From Serratia proteamaculans (GTDB lineage: Bacteria > Pseudomonadota > Gammaproteobacteria > Enterobacterales > Enterobacteriaceae): a DNA stretch of 64,000 nucleotides. The DNA is taken from the NCBI RefSeq assembly GCF_008830365.1, contig NZ_WBKI01000005.1, positions 1-64,000 of the forward strand, in the 5' to 3' direction. This document shows positions 53,801-63,708 of this stretch, piece by piece; the stretch's first letter is position 1; each line of letters begins with the position of its first letter. The position numbers and the translations under genes were made by a program. The notes beneath the pieces are model-generated. The model saw only the letters and a list, made by a program, of their open reading frames with translations. It had not been told where the DNA came from and ran no database searches.

Positions 53801-56709
53801 CCAGCAGTTAGCTCTGTGCCCTGCTGGGTTCGTGTTTCGGTAAACTCCTTGTTGCCCTCGCGGTATGTATGGTTTTGCACCGCCTCAAAGCGCGTGTCGG
53901 CACCAGATGTCAGGGTCATATTGCCGCCGGAGGTGAGTTTGGCGCCGTAGGTCAGTAACTGATTGTTGGCCGCCGCCGTCAGGTTTTTTCCAGCATTGAT
54001 GGTCGTCACTGCATGACGGTCATCCTTGTTGTTGTCGTTGGCGGCATCGATGGCGGAATAAGCCACGTTGGACAGCCACAGGTTTTGCCCGGCCAGCAAC
54101 GTGATGTTGCCGTTGGCAGAGAGCGTGCCGCCCTGGGTGCCCAGGTCACGGGCCGAGTTAATCAACAGGTCGCCACCGGCGTGTATCCGGCTGCCCAGTT
54201 CTGGGGTGCGCGAGGATACAAAGGGATGGCCATAATTGCCGTCCAGCGCGCGGTAGTTGAGGTCGGCATTGTGCCCGGCCAGCAGCGTCACGTCCTTGCT
54301 GGCATGGATGTTGGCGCCGCGCAACGCCAGATAGCCGCCACTGTTGAGCGAGACCGAACCGGTGGCCTTCATCGCACCGACCTGAAGCAGGCCGTTGAAG
54401 TATTGCAGTCGTTTGTCCGCCGGCAGGTTCTCGCCGGGGCGATTGCGCGTCAGGATGGCGTCATTTTTGATAATAGAGATGCTGCCGGGAGCGGTCATAC
54501 TGATGTTACGGCTTTGTGGTGCCAGCAACGTATTGAGCAGGGTGATGGTGCTCCCTGCCGTCAGCGTCAGGTCGCGCGATGCTTCCAGGCTGCCCAGCCA
54601 GCGCACCCCGTCTGGATGGTAATAGTGAGGTTTCTCGCTGGTATGGACCTTTATCTCACCAGTGCGGGCGGTAAGGGTGACATCCTGCCCCTTCAGCTTG
54701 CTTTGCCAGGCATCTATGGTGTTGCCCGCCATCAGATCCAGTGATTTTCCTGCCGACAACATCCCCTGCCCCAAAATAACGCGGTCTTCCGCGATGGCAG
54801 AGATATTGCCAGTGGCATTAATGGCATCGGTGTTGACGATATTGGCCGCGTGCAGCAGCACATTCTGCGCCCTGATGGTTTCCGGGCGGCCGGTCGTTTT
54901 CACGTCATTGAGCTGGTTTTCATTTGGTGTTGGGGTGTTTATTTCTATCTGTTTTTTAAAATCCGCCACCAGATTGCCGCCAGCAAGCAGTGATGAAGCG
55001 GAATAACCAGAAGTGGACCAGCTCTTTTGAGTCCCTTTCCTGACATAGAGAATATATTCCGGCGTTGTCGTTTTCACGTCCTGCCACTTATGCCCCAAGA
55101 CAACATTGGGGTTGGGCGTTTTAGGCTCAAAAAGCGCGTAGTCATTCAGGTCACCGGCCATTTCGCTGCGAACCTTGAGGTTGTTACCGGTCAAAATCAG
55201 GTCTTTTGCAGCCTTCAGCGTACTAACATGGTTCCAGAGCTCTGAAGCATTGATATAAGCATTTTTCCCCGAGGTTATTTCGGCGGAACGGCTGTCGGTC
55301 ACCACCGCAAAATGCCTCTTTTCGCTATTAACCCAGGGTGTTTTTTTGAAATCTATCTGTCCCAGCCATTTGAAGTCTTTATCTTCGAGTTCTGCCAGAT
55401 AATCGAAGAATCGGAAATCATTCGGGTCCTGATACACCCCATCAGCCAGCCAGCGGTCAATATCCTTGTTATCTTTCGGGGCCGTTGTCGACGAAATAGC
55501 AAACTTCTGGCGCACGTTATCAAGCTTGTCAGTACGAATCACCAAATCGCCGCTGTTGGTCCTGATGGTCGCTGAACGGTTCTCGACGTATTTGGATTTA
55601 TTACCCTGCGCGTCCTTCTGGATCCACATGCTCTTGTTGGCATGGAGTTTGGCGTTTTCTCCCGCATTACGAATGTGGTCGCCAAAAACCCGCATGTCAC
55701 CACTGGTGCTGATCTGTCCGTCATTAACCAGTTTGGTGGCTGCAAGCGTGGCGTTGCCGTCGGCCTGCACGATAGTACCCGGCGTGACATGCAGCTCTTT
55801 GGCGCTGACGTTGAGATCGGTTTTACTGTGCGTAGTGCCGTTGAGCGAGATTTTACCGTTGACGCTCAACGTAATATCTCGCTGTTTACTGGTGAGGTCT
55901 TTCAGATTGACTCCGACACCATCTTCATTGGCCACCAGACGAATTTTATTGGCGTACATGCCGCCTAATACCTTGGTATCCACCGCCAACTGTGGTTTGG
56001 TGCCCTCGCCGGCGATGGATTTTATAGTGCCATCCTTGAAACTGACCCGGTTGGCACCCTGGGTCAACGACAGGTTGTTCGCATTAATTTTGCCGTTCAA
56101 TGTTGTGGCACGGCTGATGATATCGACATAATCCTGGGCGTTACCGTCCAGCCCCTTACCGCCAATAGTAACCGTGCCTTTTTTGACTTCCAGCGCTTCC
56201 AACGCACCTTTCTTATCGAACTGCGGTTTACCGGTGGTCAACGTCACACCTGGGGTATTAATAAAACCGCAGCCATCGCAACTGATGCCGTTGGGGTTAG
56301 CGATCATCACATTGGCTTTGTTGCCGAACACTTCCAGCTTGCCCTGCAGCTCGGAACGGCTGCCGCCGATAACTTCATTGATGATCAAATCGGCAGGTTT
56401 GCCCTTGAAGTTGGGGTTGCCGTTGATAATGTCGACACCTAACTGCGTTTTACCGCCCTGTGTCGCGTTATTCAACACTGCGCCAGGCGTGCCGACGTTA
56501 AAGTCTTTATAGGTATTATGTGAAATGCCTGCACCGTTGGGAGTGGCGATATTCACTACCGGTACATTGCCCGGTTTGATAATCACTTGAGAATTGCCGT
56601 TGGCGGCGTTGATACCAGCGGCGAAGGCTGGATGCAATGGTTGCAGCGCCGTAAGGTAAATCAGCAAGTAACTGGCGCACCGGGCCAGCGGATGGTTGTA
56701 TTTATCCAA
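50863..56709 (-). CDS. cdiA: Contact-dependent inhibition toxin CdiA (haemagglutinin-type exoprotein)
   Basis: Large exported filament whose C-terminus is delivered into touching cells. The 1948-residue product has a signal peptide (ending HPAFAAG, residue 31), a two-partner-secretion domain (NIATPNGAGISHNTYKDFNV, then NPNGISCDGCGFINT near 140) and filamentous repeats to about 1000. A coiled coil follows at about 1005-1140 (AEQQIQNAQQRINQAQQEKT), then an Ala/Gly-rich hydrophobic stretch at about 1360-1420. The repeated pre-toxin part is at 1490-1576, and YRYN near 1644 takes the place of the usual VENN junction. The last 300 residues are the toxin module, ending in NLRNYSTSAQESKARWTIDI; I cannot assign its activity. 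It is shorter than many CdiA (over 3000). Haemolysin/adhesin roles of this family are an alternative. Confidence 0.85.
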   Translation of the reverse strand: MDKYNHPLARCASYLLIYLTALQPLHPAFAAGINAANGNSQVIIKPGNVPVVNIATPNGAGISHNTYKDFNVGTPGAVLNNATQGGKTQLGVDIINGNPNFKGKPADLIINEVIGGSRSELQGKLEVFGNKANVMIANPNGISCDGCGFINTPGVTLTTGKPQFDKKGALEALEVKKGTVTIGGKGLDGNAQDYVDIISRATTLNGKINANNLSLTQGANRVSFKDGTIKSIAGEGTKPQLAVDTKVLGGMYANKIRLVANEDGVGVNLKDLTSKQRDITLSVNGKISLNGTTHSKTDLNVSAKELHVTPGTIVQADGNATLAATKLVNDGQISTSGDMRVFGDHIRNAGENAKLHANKSMWIQKDAQGNKSKYVENRSATIRTNSGDLVIRTDKLDNVRQKFAISSTTAPKDNKDIDRWLADGVYQDPNDFRFFDYLAELEDKDFKWLGQIDFKKTPWVNSEKRHFAVVTDSRSAEITSGKNAYINASELWNHVSTLKAAKDLILTGNNLKVRSEMAGDLNDYALFEPKTPNPNVVLGHKWQDVKTTTPEYILYVRKGTQKSWSTSGYSASSLLAGGNLVADFKKQIEINTPTPNENQLNDVKTTGRPETIRAQNVLLHAANIVNTDAINATGNISAIAEDRVILGQGMLSAGKSLDLMAGNTIDAWQSKLKGQDVTLTARTGEIKVHTSEKPHYYHPDGVRWLGSLEASRDLTLTAGSTITLLNTLLAPQSRNISMTAPGSISIIKNDAILTRNRPGENLPADKRLQYFNGLLQVGAMKATGSVSLNSGGYLALRGANIHASKDVTLLAGHNADLNYRALDGNYGHPFVSSRTPELGSRIHAGGDLLINSARDLGTQGGTLSANGNITLLAGQNLWLSNVAYSAIDAANDNNKDDRHAVTTINAGKNLTAAANNQLLTYGAKLTSGGNMTLTSGADTRFEAVQNHTYREGNKEFTETRTQQGTELTAGGLMTIISNGSILFQATKLVVKGLGANWKPPVAVTDWGQRIAVAEQQIQNAQQRINQAQQEKTNAEHVVTQRLSSVQQAEVAVRDAEERRDEFMRNNPPHEYGSGWSAEVGSWDKFVTQREAELGAARNSLAAARNDVAQAEQRINQGNNTKNEAQSRLTTARNEAISKGADEAKQKAQVDAHNQAEAMRAGNMDIAAKGGYLYAQAMEESSHYEKTEKKRKWWGKKTEVKQTRHDVANKVTEFTAAGNINLMSRDDSTYEASKIAAGQNARLTSTYGQVNFRAVKNTSFEQTISNSKGFFIKQSNKGYEDNKWVLPSIHTGGTLTVDAAKGVSADVKAKNGQVLQSAIDALGNTPGTTWVKDLNKRNDVQWNTVKDAYDSWDYKSQHLNPAVAAVIAIAAAAVTAGSSLTALAASNVAGAIGGGAVTSGAVTAGMSSLASQAAVALVENQGNLSKTLKVLGSRESVKATATAMAIGGALNGFDSAMGWSKDAAGKPLNPNNVKLPQLSNGDWSKVAQRVAGQSVISSSLNTAINGGSFKDNLTNALLANIGSQINAEGAKLIGDNGAVLGVVGKSVSHAVVAGVAAEIGRGDGKGAAAGALAAELAGVIMQSTLFEPANLNEKERQLYRLQEALNGNEVKEQTARVIGALTGALTTHTPEGAYSAADSAQSVYRYNMTEHMLMQYALDNQKDILAADKGDAAAAKRVVARREAAAIVATVGGGGVVLAAGGITLVGAAPELVLAARLAIASCKTNPALCLNQAGIYAADIVAPEAIIGTGAVTTGSTLILGKTEDSVKKLTQQLVKTSDELYKTKNFNAQPVANFIKGETAAGTNLSTKTADYLRDIQKVNTDQLVKLFDKTQSDGNVTVFGKSIAQVLGDGGSNRKGTTKVFASESLGDKEIYDYAQSLAGGLPLKEVRNSKGIVYYAKFEGKIINLRNYSTSAQESKARWTIDIIGNKDINKVSNLSDNKFEMKFR
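51983..52242 (-). repeat. 260-bp direct repeat, copy in cdiA
   Basis: Partner of 50093-50352. It codes for CdiA residues about 1490-1576 (AGQSVISSSLNTAINGGSFK ...), just before the variable toxin module. Confidence 0.9.
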
Positions 56710-56770
56710 CGTTTCACTCCCTCGAAAAATTTTATAATCGGCGCAGATAGCACCTTGCTGTGTACTGGCG

Positions 56771-58450
56771 TTATAAAGTGACGGTGGCTTGCCAGTAAGC
56801 CACCCAATGATCTGGCGTAAAACTGTCGGGATGTGTCAGCGGCCTGCCCAAGGTGGCCGATTGATTGAACCAACGCCCATTCATCGATACCCCCACGGCC
56901 GCCCCAGTGACATTGCCACCGTCAATTTTCCCAGTCCGGCCTTGCACCCACCCCGTATCCAACGCGCTGGTAAGAGACAGTTCCCCCAACCCCGGCAACG
57001 TCATCCATTGCCAATTGAGCTCATTACGCCAATAAGCGCCGCGGTTACCCGTCAGATACTGCTCTTTAAACCCACGCACCGAATATTGCCCGCCGACGGA
57101 AATGCGCTCACTGGAATACAGGTTATCCGCTGTCGTTTGCCCATAGGCTGAGGTGAGGTAGTACAGTGAGGAGGTCAGGGGATAGAAGTAGCTGCCACTG
57201 AGACTTAACTTGCGAAACTCACTGCGTGGCGCATCGCCATACTGCGGATTATCAGGTGTTGCCCCCAACATGGGCAGGCCGTGGCTTACCGTCGGGTTCA
57301 GCGTCAGATAGCCGCGCCCGGCAACCGCGCTGTAATTTCCGCCGAGGCTAAATACGCTGAGCGTCGGGCTGCTGATAGCCAGACGTTCACCCGCCAGTTG
57401 GTTCTCTGTACGCCTGCGCGTCAGCCCTATGTCGACAGAAAACTTGCGCGTACCGTCTCGCAACAGCGTGCGGTTGGCACCCAAACGCTGGGTTTGACTG
57501 TTACCCTTATAGCGGTAAGCGTCGCCATTGAACGGCACGTTCTGGAAAAAATCATTCCAGGCATATTGATAGCTGAATAGCCAGTAGCCGTAGGGCAAGG
57601 TCACGCCGCCGTTGAGGCTACGGCTGCGATGGCTATGGCTGAAATCGCTGTTACGTGTCGCAGAAAATGACCACTGTTCGGCAAGGCGCAACGGACTATC
57701 CAACGTTATGCCGGCATTCATCTGCCCGGTGCCCGTGCTTTTCTGGCCGCTGTTGTCTGCACCAAAAGAAAGTGCAACGGGCAAACGCGTGGAACCGCGC
57801 CGCAATATCACGTTTGAATAACCAGAATGCGTTCCAGGCTGGATATCGATACTCACCTGCTGTGAGGGCAGCCGATTAAGCTGTTCCATGCCCTGCTCGA
57901 TATTCCGCAGGTTTAATACATCGCCGACCAAACCGGGAAACACCATGCTTAGTGCCAGCGTATTTTCCCCGGCGAGGCTGATGGATTCGACCCGCCCTTC
58001 GCTGGCGCTGATGATCAATGTACCGCCAGCAATATCCTGATCCTGCAGGAAGGCCTGCGAGGTGATATAGCCGCGTTGCAGATAGGCATTGGTGGTTTCT
58101 CGCACCAAGCGATTGATGTGGTTCAACGTCAGGCAACGGCCCTGGTAGGGTTTGGCCAGTTTATCTTTTACCGACCAGGAGAGATGCTCCGCCTCCTGAA
58201 ATACAATGCGTTGCACGTTGTGGCAGTTTTCCTCGACGGCACTCGCCACAGGCAGCGGTAATGCAGGCAACGCGACATTGTTTTGCAGTGCTTCACGCTG
58301 CTGCTGCGCCTGTTCCAATAACATCTTTTGCTGTTGGTTGATGCTGTCCCGGTCAGCCGGGCTGGAGGGTTCAGCCGCCTGAGTAACGCTGAAAAAACAT
58401 CCACAGACAATGAGCGCCAAAATCCTGAAACGGGGCTTCCATGCACACAC
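56771..58450 (-). CDS. cdiB: Two-partner-secretion outer-membrane transporter CdiB
   Basis: Omp85-family pore that exports CdiA. The 559-residue product has a signal peptide (ILALIVCGCFFSVTQAAEPS), an N-terminal helix with many Gln, POTRA domains (VQRIVFQEAEHLSWSVKDKL ... LTLNHINRLVRETTNAYLQRGYIT) and a 16-strand barrel. The barrel has the conserved VRGFKEQYLTGNRGAYWRNEL loop (VRGF motif) and ends in WQATVTL. The only start in frame is a GTG at 58450. cdiA follows after 61 bp. It is close in layout to ShlB/HecB of Serratia and Dickeya. A Fur-like box precedes it. Confidence 0.9.
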   Translation of the reverse strand: MCAWKPRFRILALIVCGCFFSVTQAAEPSSPADRDSINQQQKMLLEQAQQQREALQNNVALPALPLPVASAVEENCHNVQRIVFQEAEHLSWSVKDKLAKPYQGRCLTLNHINRLVRETTNAYLQRGYITSQAFLQDQDIAGGTLIISASEGRVESISLAGENTLALSMVFPGLVGDVLNLRNIEQGMEQLNRLPSQQVSIDIQPGTHSGYSNVILRRGSTRLPVALSFGADNSGQKSTGTGQMNAGITLDSPLRLAEQWSFSATRNSDFSHSHRSRSLNGGVTLPYGYWLFSYQYAWNDFFQNVPFNGDAYRYKGNSQTQRLGANRTLLRDGTRKFSVDIGLTRRRTENQLAGERLAISSPTLSVFSLGGNYSAVAGRGYLTLNPTVSHGLPMLGATPDNPQYGDAPRSEFRKLSLSGSYFYPLTSSLYYLTSAYGQTTADNLYSSERISVGGQYSVRGFKEQYLTGNRGAYWRNELNWQWMTLPGLGELSLTSALDTGWVQGRTGKIDGGNVTGAAVGVSMNGRWFNQSATLGRPLTHPDSFTPDHWVAYWQATVTL

Positions 58451-58520
58451 TTTAAAACATCCATTTACGATAATTTACACACATTATCGAAGTCTAAACA
58501 TTTCAGGGCAACATTTCTAT

Positions 58521-58539
58521 ACGAATGAGAATCATTTTT
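58521..58539. promoter_or_regulatory. Fur-like box upstream of cdiB
   Basis: The core AATGAGAATCATT agrees with the Fur consensus AATGATAATCATT at 12 of 13 bases (13 of 19 over the full box). It lies about 71 bp before the cdiB start. The remaining bases up to pstB hold no gene. Confidence 0.65.
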
Positions 58540-58649
58540 ATTAAAAAATTAAAAAAGCATGCAATGCGCAGAGAGGGGTTGCAGAAGGATGGGTGAAAAT
58601 TGAATCATTTTGCGGTGGTTTCCCTGCGGCGCAGCACCGCAGGGGTAAA

Positions 58650-59462
58650 TCAACCATAGCGTCCGGTAATGTAATCCTCGGTACGGCGCTGGCGCGGCGA
58701 GGTGAAGATGTCATCGGTGTCGTTATATTCCACCAATCGGCCCTGGTGAATAAACGCCGTGTAGTCGGATACTCGCGCCGCCTGCTGCATGTTGTGCGTC
58801 ACCAACACCACGCTGTAATGCTGTTTCAACGCAGAAATCAGCTCTTCAATGGTGAGCGTAGAAATTGGATCCAGCGCCGAGGTCGGCTCATCCAGCAGCA
58901 ACACTTCCGGCTCGATGGCGATCGCCCGCGCAATCACCAACCGCTGCTGCTGACCGCTGGAAAGGCGAAACGCGTTCTCACGCAGCCGATCTTTCACCTC
59001 GTGCCAAAGCGCTGCCGCACGCAGCGAGCGCTCTACCGCCTCATCAAGGATGCGTCGATCGCGCACGCCCTGCAGACGCAGGCCATACACCACATTTTCA
59101 TAAATCGACTTGGGGAAGGGGTTCGGGCGCTGGAACACCATACCGACCCGCCGTCTCAGTGCCGCAACATCGATTTGCGCCCCACTGATGCCCTGACCGT
59201 TAAGCTGCAGATCGCCTTCAATCCGGCAGTTATCCACCAAATCATTCATCCGGTTGAAACAACGCAACAGCGTCGATTTACCGCAACCGGAGGGGCCGAT
59301 CAGCGCCGTCACCCGGTGTTTCGGAATTCGCAGTGAAATATCGTGCAGCACCTGCTTCTCGCCATAAAACAGGTTGAGGTCGGTTACCGACAGCGCGGTA
59401 TCTTCATCACCAAGATGCTGGACATCCAGCCGGGGCAAACTGCCTGGCGTCATCAAACTCAT
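58650..59462 (-). CDS. pstB: Phosphate ABC transporter ATPase PstB
   Basis: ATP-binding subunit of the high-affinity phosphate transporter. Of 270 residues, Walker A is [20 protein letters not shown], the signature is [15 protein letters not shown] and Walker B is [26 protein letters not shown] is typical of PstB. It is the last gene of pstC-pstA-pstB. GGGGAG lies 7 bp before its ATG. The family name rests on PstB-type motifs; a second pst locus elsewhere is likely, since pstS and phoU are missing here. Confidence 0.93.
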   Translation of the reverse strand: MSLMTPGSLPRLDVQHLGDEDTALSVTDLNLFYGEKQVLHDISLRIPKHRVTALIGPSGCGKSTLLRCFNRMNDLVDNCRIEGDLQLNGQGISGAQIDVAALRRRVGMVFQRPNPFPKSIYENVVYGLRLQGVRDRRILDEAVERSLRAAALWHEVKDRLRENAFRLSSGQQQRLVIARAIAIEPEVLLLDEPTSALDPISTLTIEELISALKQHYSVVLVTHNMQQAARVSDYTAFIHQGRLVEYNDTDDIFTSPRQRRTEDYITGRYG

Positions 59463-59490
59463 TAGGCACTCCCCAGGAATAGCTTCATTG

Positions 59491-61143
59491 TTACTGCGAC
59501 CATGCTCTGTATCGCTCCCTTAGCGAATGTCGAATGCCCATCGCCGCCAGATTCAACCCCACCACAATCGCCACCAGCAGGAAGGCGGTGGCAAATACCA
59601 GCGGCCGGGCGGCTTCCACGCTCGGGCTCTGGAAGGCCATATCGTAAATCTGGAAGCTCAGGTGCATAAACTTCCGCTCCAGATGCAGATACGGGAAAAT
59701 ATCATCCACCGGCAGTACCGGTACGGATTTCACCACGCCCACCAGCATCAGCGGCGCGGTCTCTCCAGCGGCGCGCGCTACCGCCAGGATCAGGCCGGTC
59801 ATCATTGCCGGTGCGGCCATGGGCAAAACGATGCGCCACAGCGTTTCCGCCCGGCTGGCCCCCAGGGCCAACGATCCCTGACGCAGGGAGGCAGGAATGC
59901 GCGACAGCCCCTCTTCGGTAGCAACGATCACCACCGGCAACGTCAACAGCGCCAGCGTCAATGCCGCCCATAGCACCCCCGGCGTACCAAAAGTCGGGTT
60001 GGGCAACGATTCCGGATAGAACAACTGATCGAGCGTGCCGCCAATCATATAAACAAAGAAGCCGAGGCCAAATACCCCGTAGACGATCGAGGGCACGCCG
60101 GCCAGATTCACCACCGCAATACGGATCAGCCGCGTCAGCAGATTATTCCCGGCGTATTCGTGCAGATAGACGGCGGCAATGACGCCAAACGGCATCACCA
60201 CGATCGACATCAGGATCACCATCAACACCGTGCCGAAAATGGCCGGGAATACGCCACCTTCGGTATTGGCCTCACGTGGGCTGTCGCTGAGGAATTTCTT
60301 CACCTGCTCGCCCCAGTGCACCAGCTTCTGCGTGGTATGCATCGCATTGGGATACCAAGCATCGCGCACCTGGCTGAGCGAAATAGTATGAACCTGGCCG
60401 TGCATATCACGCAGCAGCAGCGCATCACGGTGGCGATCGCGGTTCAAGCCTTCCAGTCGATCAGACAGCAAGCGATACTGGCGCTGCAGCTCCAGCCTTT
60501 CTGCCTTGATGGACGCCTGCGCACGGGCGTCGAGCTGGTCGTCATGCTGCAGGCTTTTCTCCCGCAGCCGCAACGCGTCAAACCGTTGGTTGATACGCGC
60601 CATATCGCGGAACTGAATATCGTGCGCCTGCCGCGAAAGCGCGGCAATTTGCGGCAAACGCTGTAGCAACGCCTGGCTGAGGTTACGCCCGGTCAACGGC
60701 TGGCCGTCCTCCAGCATACCCGCCAGATAACCATAGGCGGTGCCATTGCTGTTGCGTTCCAGAACCAGCAAATTGCGCGGCGTGCTTTGGCTCAGAATGT
60801 CACCGGCCAGCAGTGTGCGGAAGTCCTGGCCTTCGCTCTCTCGGTTGCCCACCTTGATCAGATAACGTTCAAAACTCTGCGCATTCCCCGGCGGCAGCGC
60901 AACGCCGGACTCTTGCAACTGACGGCGCGGAATACTCTGCTGCTGATACAACTCGCCGATCATTGTCACCGGCCCGGCAGCGCTCTGATTGAGCTCAAAC
61001 TGGTAGACCGGGCTGGGCCAGAAATAGCGCATCCCCTGCCCGGCCAGCAACAGCATAATGCCGATTAACGCCAGCAGGCTGACGGCCACCGATCCGGCGG
61101 TCAGCCAGATCCACGGCGAACCGCTCTTTGCCCAAAGCTTCAT
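59491..61143 (-). CDS. pstA: Phosphate ABC transporter permease PstA, extended form
   Basis: Membrane permease subunit, 550 residues, almost twice E. coli PstA (296). Helix 1 is at 13-35; a long non-membrane insert (about 40-270, with a coiled-coil-like [20 protein letters not shown]) precedes the permease core ([29 protein letters not shown]). The EAA-type loop is [20 protein letters not shown]. It overlaps pstC by 4 bp. Such extended PstA and PstC forms are known in gammaproteobacteria. Confidence 0.9.
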   Translation of the reverse strand: MKLWAKSGSPWIWLTAGSVAVSLLALIGIMLLLAGQGMRYFWPSPVYQFELNQSAAGPVTMIGELYQQQSIPRRQLQESGVALPPGNAQSFERYLIKVGNRESEGQDFRTLLAGDILSQSTPRNLLVLERNSNGTAYGYLAGMLEDGQPLTGRNLSQALLQRLPQIAALSRQAHDIQFRDMARINQRFDALRLREKSLQHDDQLDARAQASIKAERLELQRQYRLLSDRLEGLNRDRHRDALLLRDMHGQVHTISLSQVRDAWYPNAMHTTQKLVHWGEQVKKFLSDSPREANTEGGVFPAIFGTVLMVILMSIVVMPFGVIAAVYLHEYAGNNLLTRLIRIAVVNLAGVPSIVYGVFGLGFFVYMIGGTLDQLFYPESLPNPTFGTPGVLWAALTLALLTLPVVIVATEEGLSRIPASLRQGSLALGASRAETLWRIVLPMAAPAMMTGLILAVARAAGETAPLMLVGVVKSVPVLPVDDIFPYLHLERKFMHLSFQIYDMAFQSPSVEAARPLVFATAFLLVAIVVGLNLAAMGIRHSLRERYRAWSQ

Positions 61144-63314
61144 GGCGCCTCCTGATTCAGGGTATAGCGTTTACGCAGGCGCAGCCGGATCGCCTCCGCC
61201 AGCGTGTTGAAGACAAAGGTGAAAATAAACAGCACCAGCGCGGTCAGGAACAGCACCCGATAATGGCTGCTGTCGGCCACCGCTTCCGGCATCTCGATAG
61301 CGATATTGGCCGCCAGGGCGCGAAGTCCCTGGAACAGGCTGCCGTCGATTACCGGCGTATTGCCAGTCGCCATCAGCACAATCATGGTTTCACCCACCGC
61401 TCGGCCAAAACCGATCATCAGCGCCGAGAAAATACCGGCGCTGGCCGAAGGCAAGACTACCCGCATCACGGTTTGCCACTGGGTCGCGCCTAGCGCCAAC
61501 GAGCCCTGGCTCAGCGTCGCCGGCACGCTGAACAAGGCGTCTTCCGCCAAAGAGAAGATGATAGGCACCAGTGCAAAGCCCATCGCCACGCCGACCACCA
61601 GAGCATTACGCTGGTCATAGTCATCGCCCAGCCAGAAATGCAGCGGTTCGCCAAACAGTTTGACCTCCAGCCACGGTCCCACGCTGAACGCCAGCCAAAC
61701 GGTGGCTATCATCAACGGCAGCAGGATCAGCAGATCCATGCCCGGTGGCAAGCGACGCGGTGTCAGCTTGTTCACCAGAGCGCCGCAGGCCAGCACCACT
61801 ACCGCCAACAGCAGCGGCAGCGACAGCACCGCCAATAGATAATGTTCAATCACCGGCGCCAGCCAGATACCGGCCACCAGCCCAATAACTACCGTCGGCA
61901 GCGCACCCATCACCTCTATCGCCGGTTTAATCACCCGTCGCAGCCCGGCCGACATGAAATAGGCGGTATAAATCGCCCCGGCCAATGCCAGCGGGATGGC
62001 GAACAGCATGGCGTAAGCCGCTGCCTTAAAGGTGCCAAAAATGACCGGCATCAGGCTAAATTTGGCCTGATAGCTGTCCTCACCGGAAGTAGATTGCCAA
62101 ACATAGGCCGGTTCGGGGTAATTCTCATACCACACCTTGTGCCACAGCGAGCGCCAGGTGACGTCGGGATAAGGGTTATCGATTGGATAATGCTGCCAGC
62201 CCTGCGCCGTTTCCAGCAGCAGACCGTCACCGCGTGGGGCGAATGCTATTTGCTGTACGCCGGTGCTCAACCTGCCGTTCAGCAACGGCTGCGGCTGAAT
62301 GCTGGAGAACAGAGAGAAGCCGCCGTCAGGTCTCAGGGTTGCGAACACCCGACGATAAGGCTCGGCCACCAGCAAATCCTGCGGTTCGGACTGGTGGTCG
62401 AAATGCTGCACCGGGGTCAGTTGCCAGCGCTGATCCTTTTCAACATCGAACCATTCGCGTATGCCACCGTCAGCCGCTTCGATCAATAACGCGCTGCCAC
62501 CGGGCAAGGCGGTCAGTTGATAAGGCGTGTGATCACCGAGGATACGCGTTTCTTTAAGCTGTAACTGGGTATCGTTAATTTGATAGCGCGCCAGTCGGTT
62601 GCCCGACAGCAGATATAATTGACGGCCGTCCGGCGTCAGCACCAACTGCTGCACCGCGCTCTCCAGCGGGCTTTCGCTCAACTGCGGCGCTTGATCGCTG
62701 CCAAAACGGCCAAACACCAAACGGTGGTCATCAGTGACACCAGCCAGCAGATAGTGACCGTGTCGCACCTCGGACAGTGCCAGCAGCGCCAACGGCCGCC
62801 CCTGTTTATCCAGCGCTAGCGGCCGTTGCCCCAGCGGAAATAGCCACTGTGGTGCAGAGGTGCTCGCCGCAGCAAAATCCGCGCTGGCAACGATAAAGCG
62901 GCCATCGGCCTGCGCCAAAGCAAACAGATCGCGTTCACCGGCCGCCTGAGTCAACAACGTCGGCTTAGTCAGCAATGGCTGCTGCGACAACGGTATGCCC
63001 GCAGCGGCAGTGTCCTGAGGTACCAATCGGTAAAACTGCCCCAGCCCCTGCGCATCAATGCGGTACCCGATACGCTGCTGCACATCCATGCCCAGCGCCA
63101 GAGCAGACGCGGTGGCGCTGATCGGCAAAGGCTTGGCCTGCCCCATCGTTGCCGGTTTAAACAGCGGCAGCACCGCAAACAGCAGGTAAACGAAGATCAG
63201 CATTAGCGTCATCAGTACCAGCAACCCGCTGACGGTCACAGCCGCCTGCACGCTACGGTCGATGCGCGCACGCAGCCGATCCCGGGGATGTTGGTTTACC
63301 GTAGTCTGTGCCAT
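61140..63314 (-). CDS. pstC: Phosphate ABC transporter permease PstC, extended form
   Basis: Membrane permease subunit, 724 residues, against about 319 for E. coli PstC. After helix 1 (VSGLLVLMTLMLIFVYLLFA, near 30-50) comes an extra domain of about 370 residues with propeller-like repeats (VQQLVLTPDGRQLYLLSGNR, HYLLAGVTDDHRLVFGRFGS), presumably periplasmic. The permease core follows, with the loop [20 protein letters not shown]. It is the first gene of pstCAB, with a Pho box 57 bp upstream, and divergent from ppk. Confidence 0.91.
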   Translation of the reverse strand: MAQTTVNQHPRDRLRARIDRSVQAAVTVSGLLVLMTLMLIFVYLLFAVLPLFKPATMGQAKPLPISATASALALGMDVQQRIGYRIDAQGLGQFYRLVPQDTAAAGIPLSQQPLLTKPTLLTQAAGERDLFALAQADGRFIVASADFAAASTSAPQWLFPLGQRPLALDKQGRPLALLALSEVRHGHYLLAGVTDDHRLVFGRFGSDQAPQLSESPLESAVQQLVLTPDGRQLYLLSGNRLARYQINDTQLQLKETRILGDHTPYQLTALPGGSALLIEAADGGIREWFDVEKDQRWQLTPVQHFDHQSEPQDLLVAEPYRRVFATLRPDGGFSLFSSIQPQPLLNGRLSTGVQQIAFAPRGDGLLLETAQGWQHYPIDNPYPDVTWRSLWHKVWYENYPEPAYVWQSTSGEDSYQAKFSLMPVIFGTFKAAAYAMLFAIPLALAGAIYTAYFMSAGLRRVIKPAIEVMGALPTVVIGLVAGIWLAPVIEHYLLAVLSLPLLLAVVVLACGALVNKLTPRRLPPGMDLLILLPLMIATVWLAFSVGPWLEVKLFGEPLHFWLGDDYDQRNALVVGVAMGFALVPIIFSLAEDALFSVPATLSQGSLALGATQWQTVMRVVLPSASAGIFSALMIGFGRAVGETMIVLMATGNTPVIDGSLFQGLRALAANIAIEMPEAVADSSHYRVLFLTALVLFIFTFVFNTLAEAIRLRLRKRYTLNQEAP

Positions 63315-63370
63315 GTCTCTCGCTGTCGCTGATGTAAGCAGGCTTGCGCCATAGAATAACCGGGCATCTT

Positions 63371-63399
63371 ATGTCAGTTTTATGACGTTTGCATGACAA
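63371..63399. promoter_or_regulatory. Pho box with three PhoB half-sites before pstC
   Basis: Read on the minus strand, TTGTCAT, ACGTCAT and CTGACAT are spaced by exactly four bases each, the 11-bp period of PhoB binding (consensus CTGTCAT). The box lies 57-85 bp before the pstC start. It may also serve ppk, 310 bp away on the other side. Confidence 0.85.
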
Positions 63400-63660
63400 A
63401 GTTACCCACCAGGCACAGCGAACTTTGCGCTACCCATCAGCATTATTAATGCTATATATTGCTGAAAAATGATGATAAACCCGATCACATCTATAAATAT
63501 AAAGCATGAAATACGCCATTTTATGCCAATTGCTGATGACCAACAGTTCCCACGCCGCAGAAAATATATTTACCGCTTAAAATGCCTCACGCCAAGGTAA
63601 TGGATGTGTTGGACTTTCCTGTCAATCTCTCGCAATAATGATGAAGGACACTAGAGCGGC

Positions 63661-63685
63661 ATCCGGGCCGTGTCCCGGATCCTTT
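63661..63685 (+). promoter_or_regulatory. GC-rich hairpin in the ppk leader
   Basis: ATCCGGG (63661-63667) pairs perfectly with CCCGGAT (63674-63680), followed by CCTTTTCT. It ends 28 bp before the ppk start. It could be a weak attenuator or an RNA-stability element. The 250 bp before it are AT-rich and hold no gene. Confidence 0.5.
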
Positions 63686-63708
63686 TCTAAAATTGAACTG
63701 GAGTGGCA

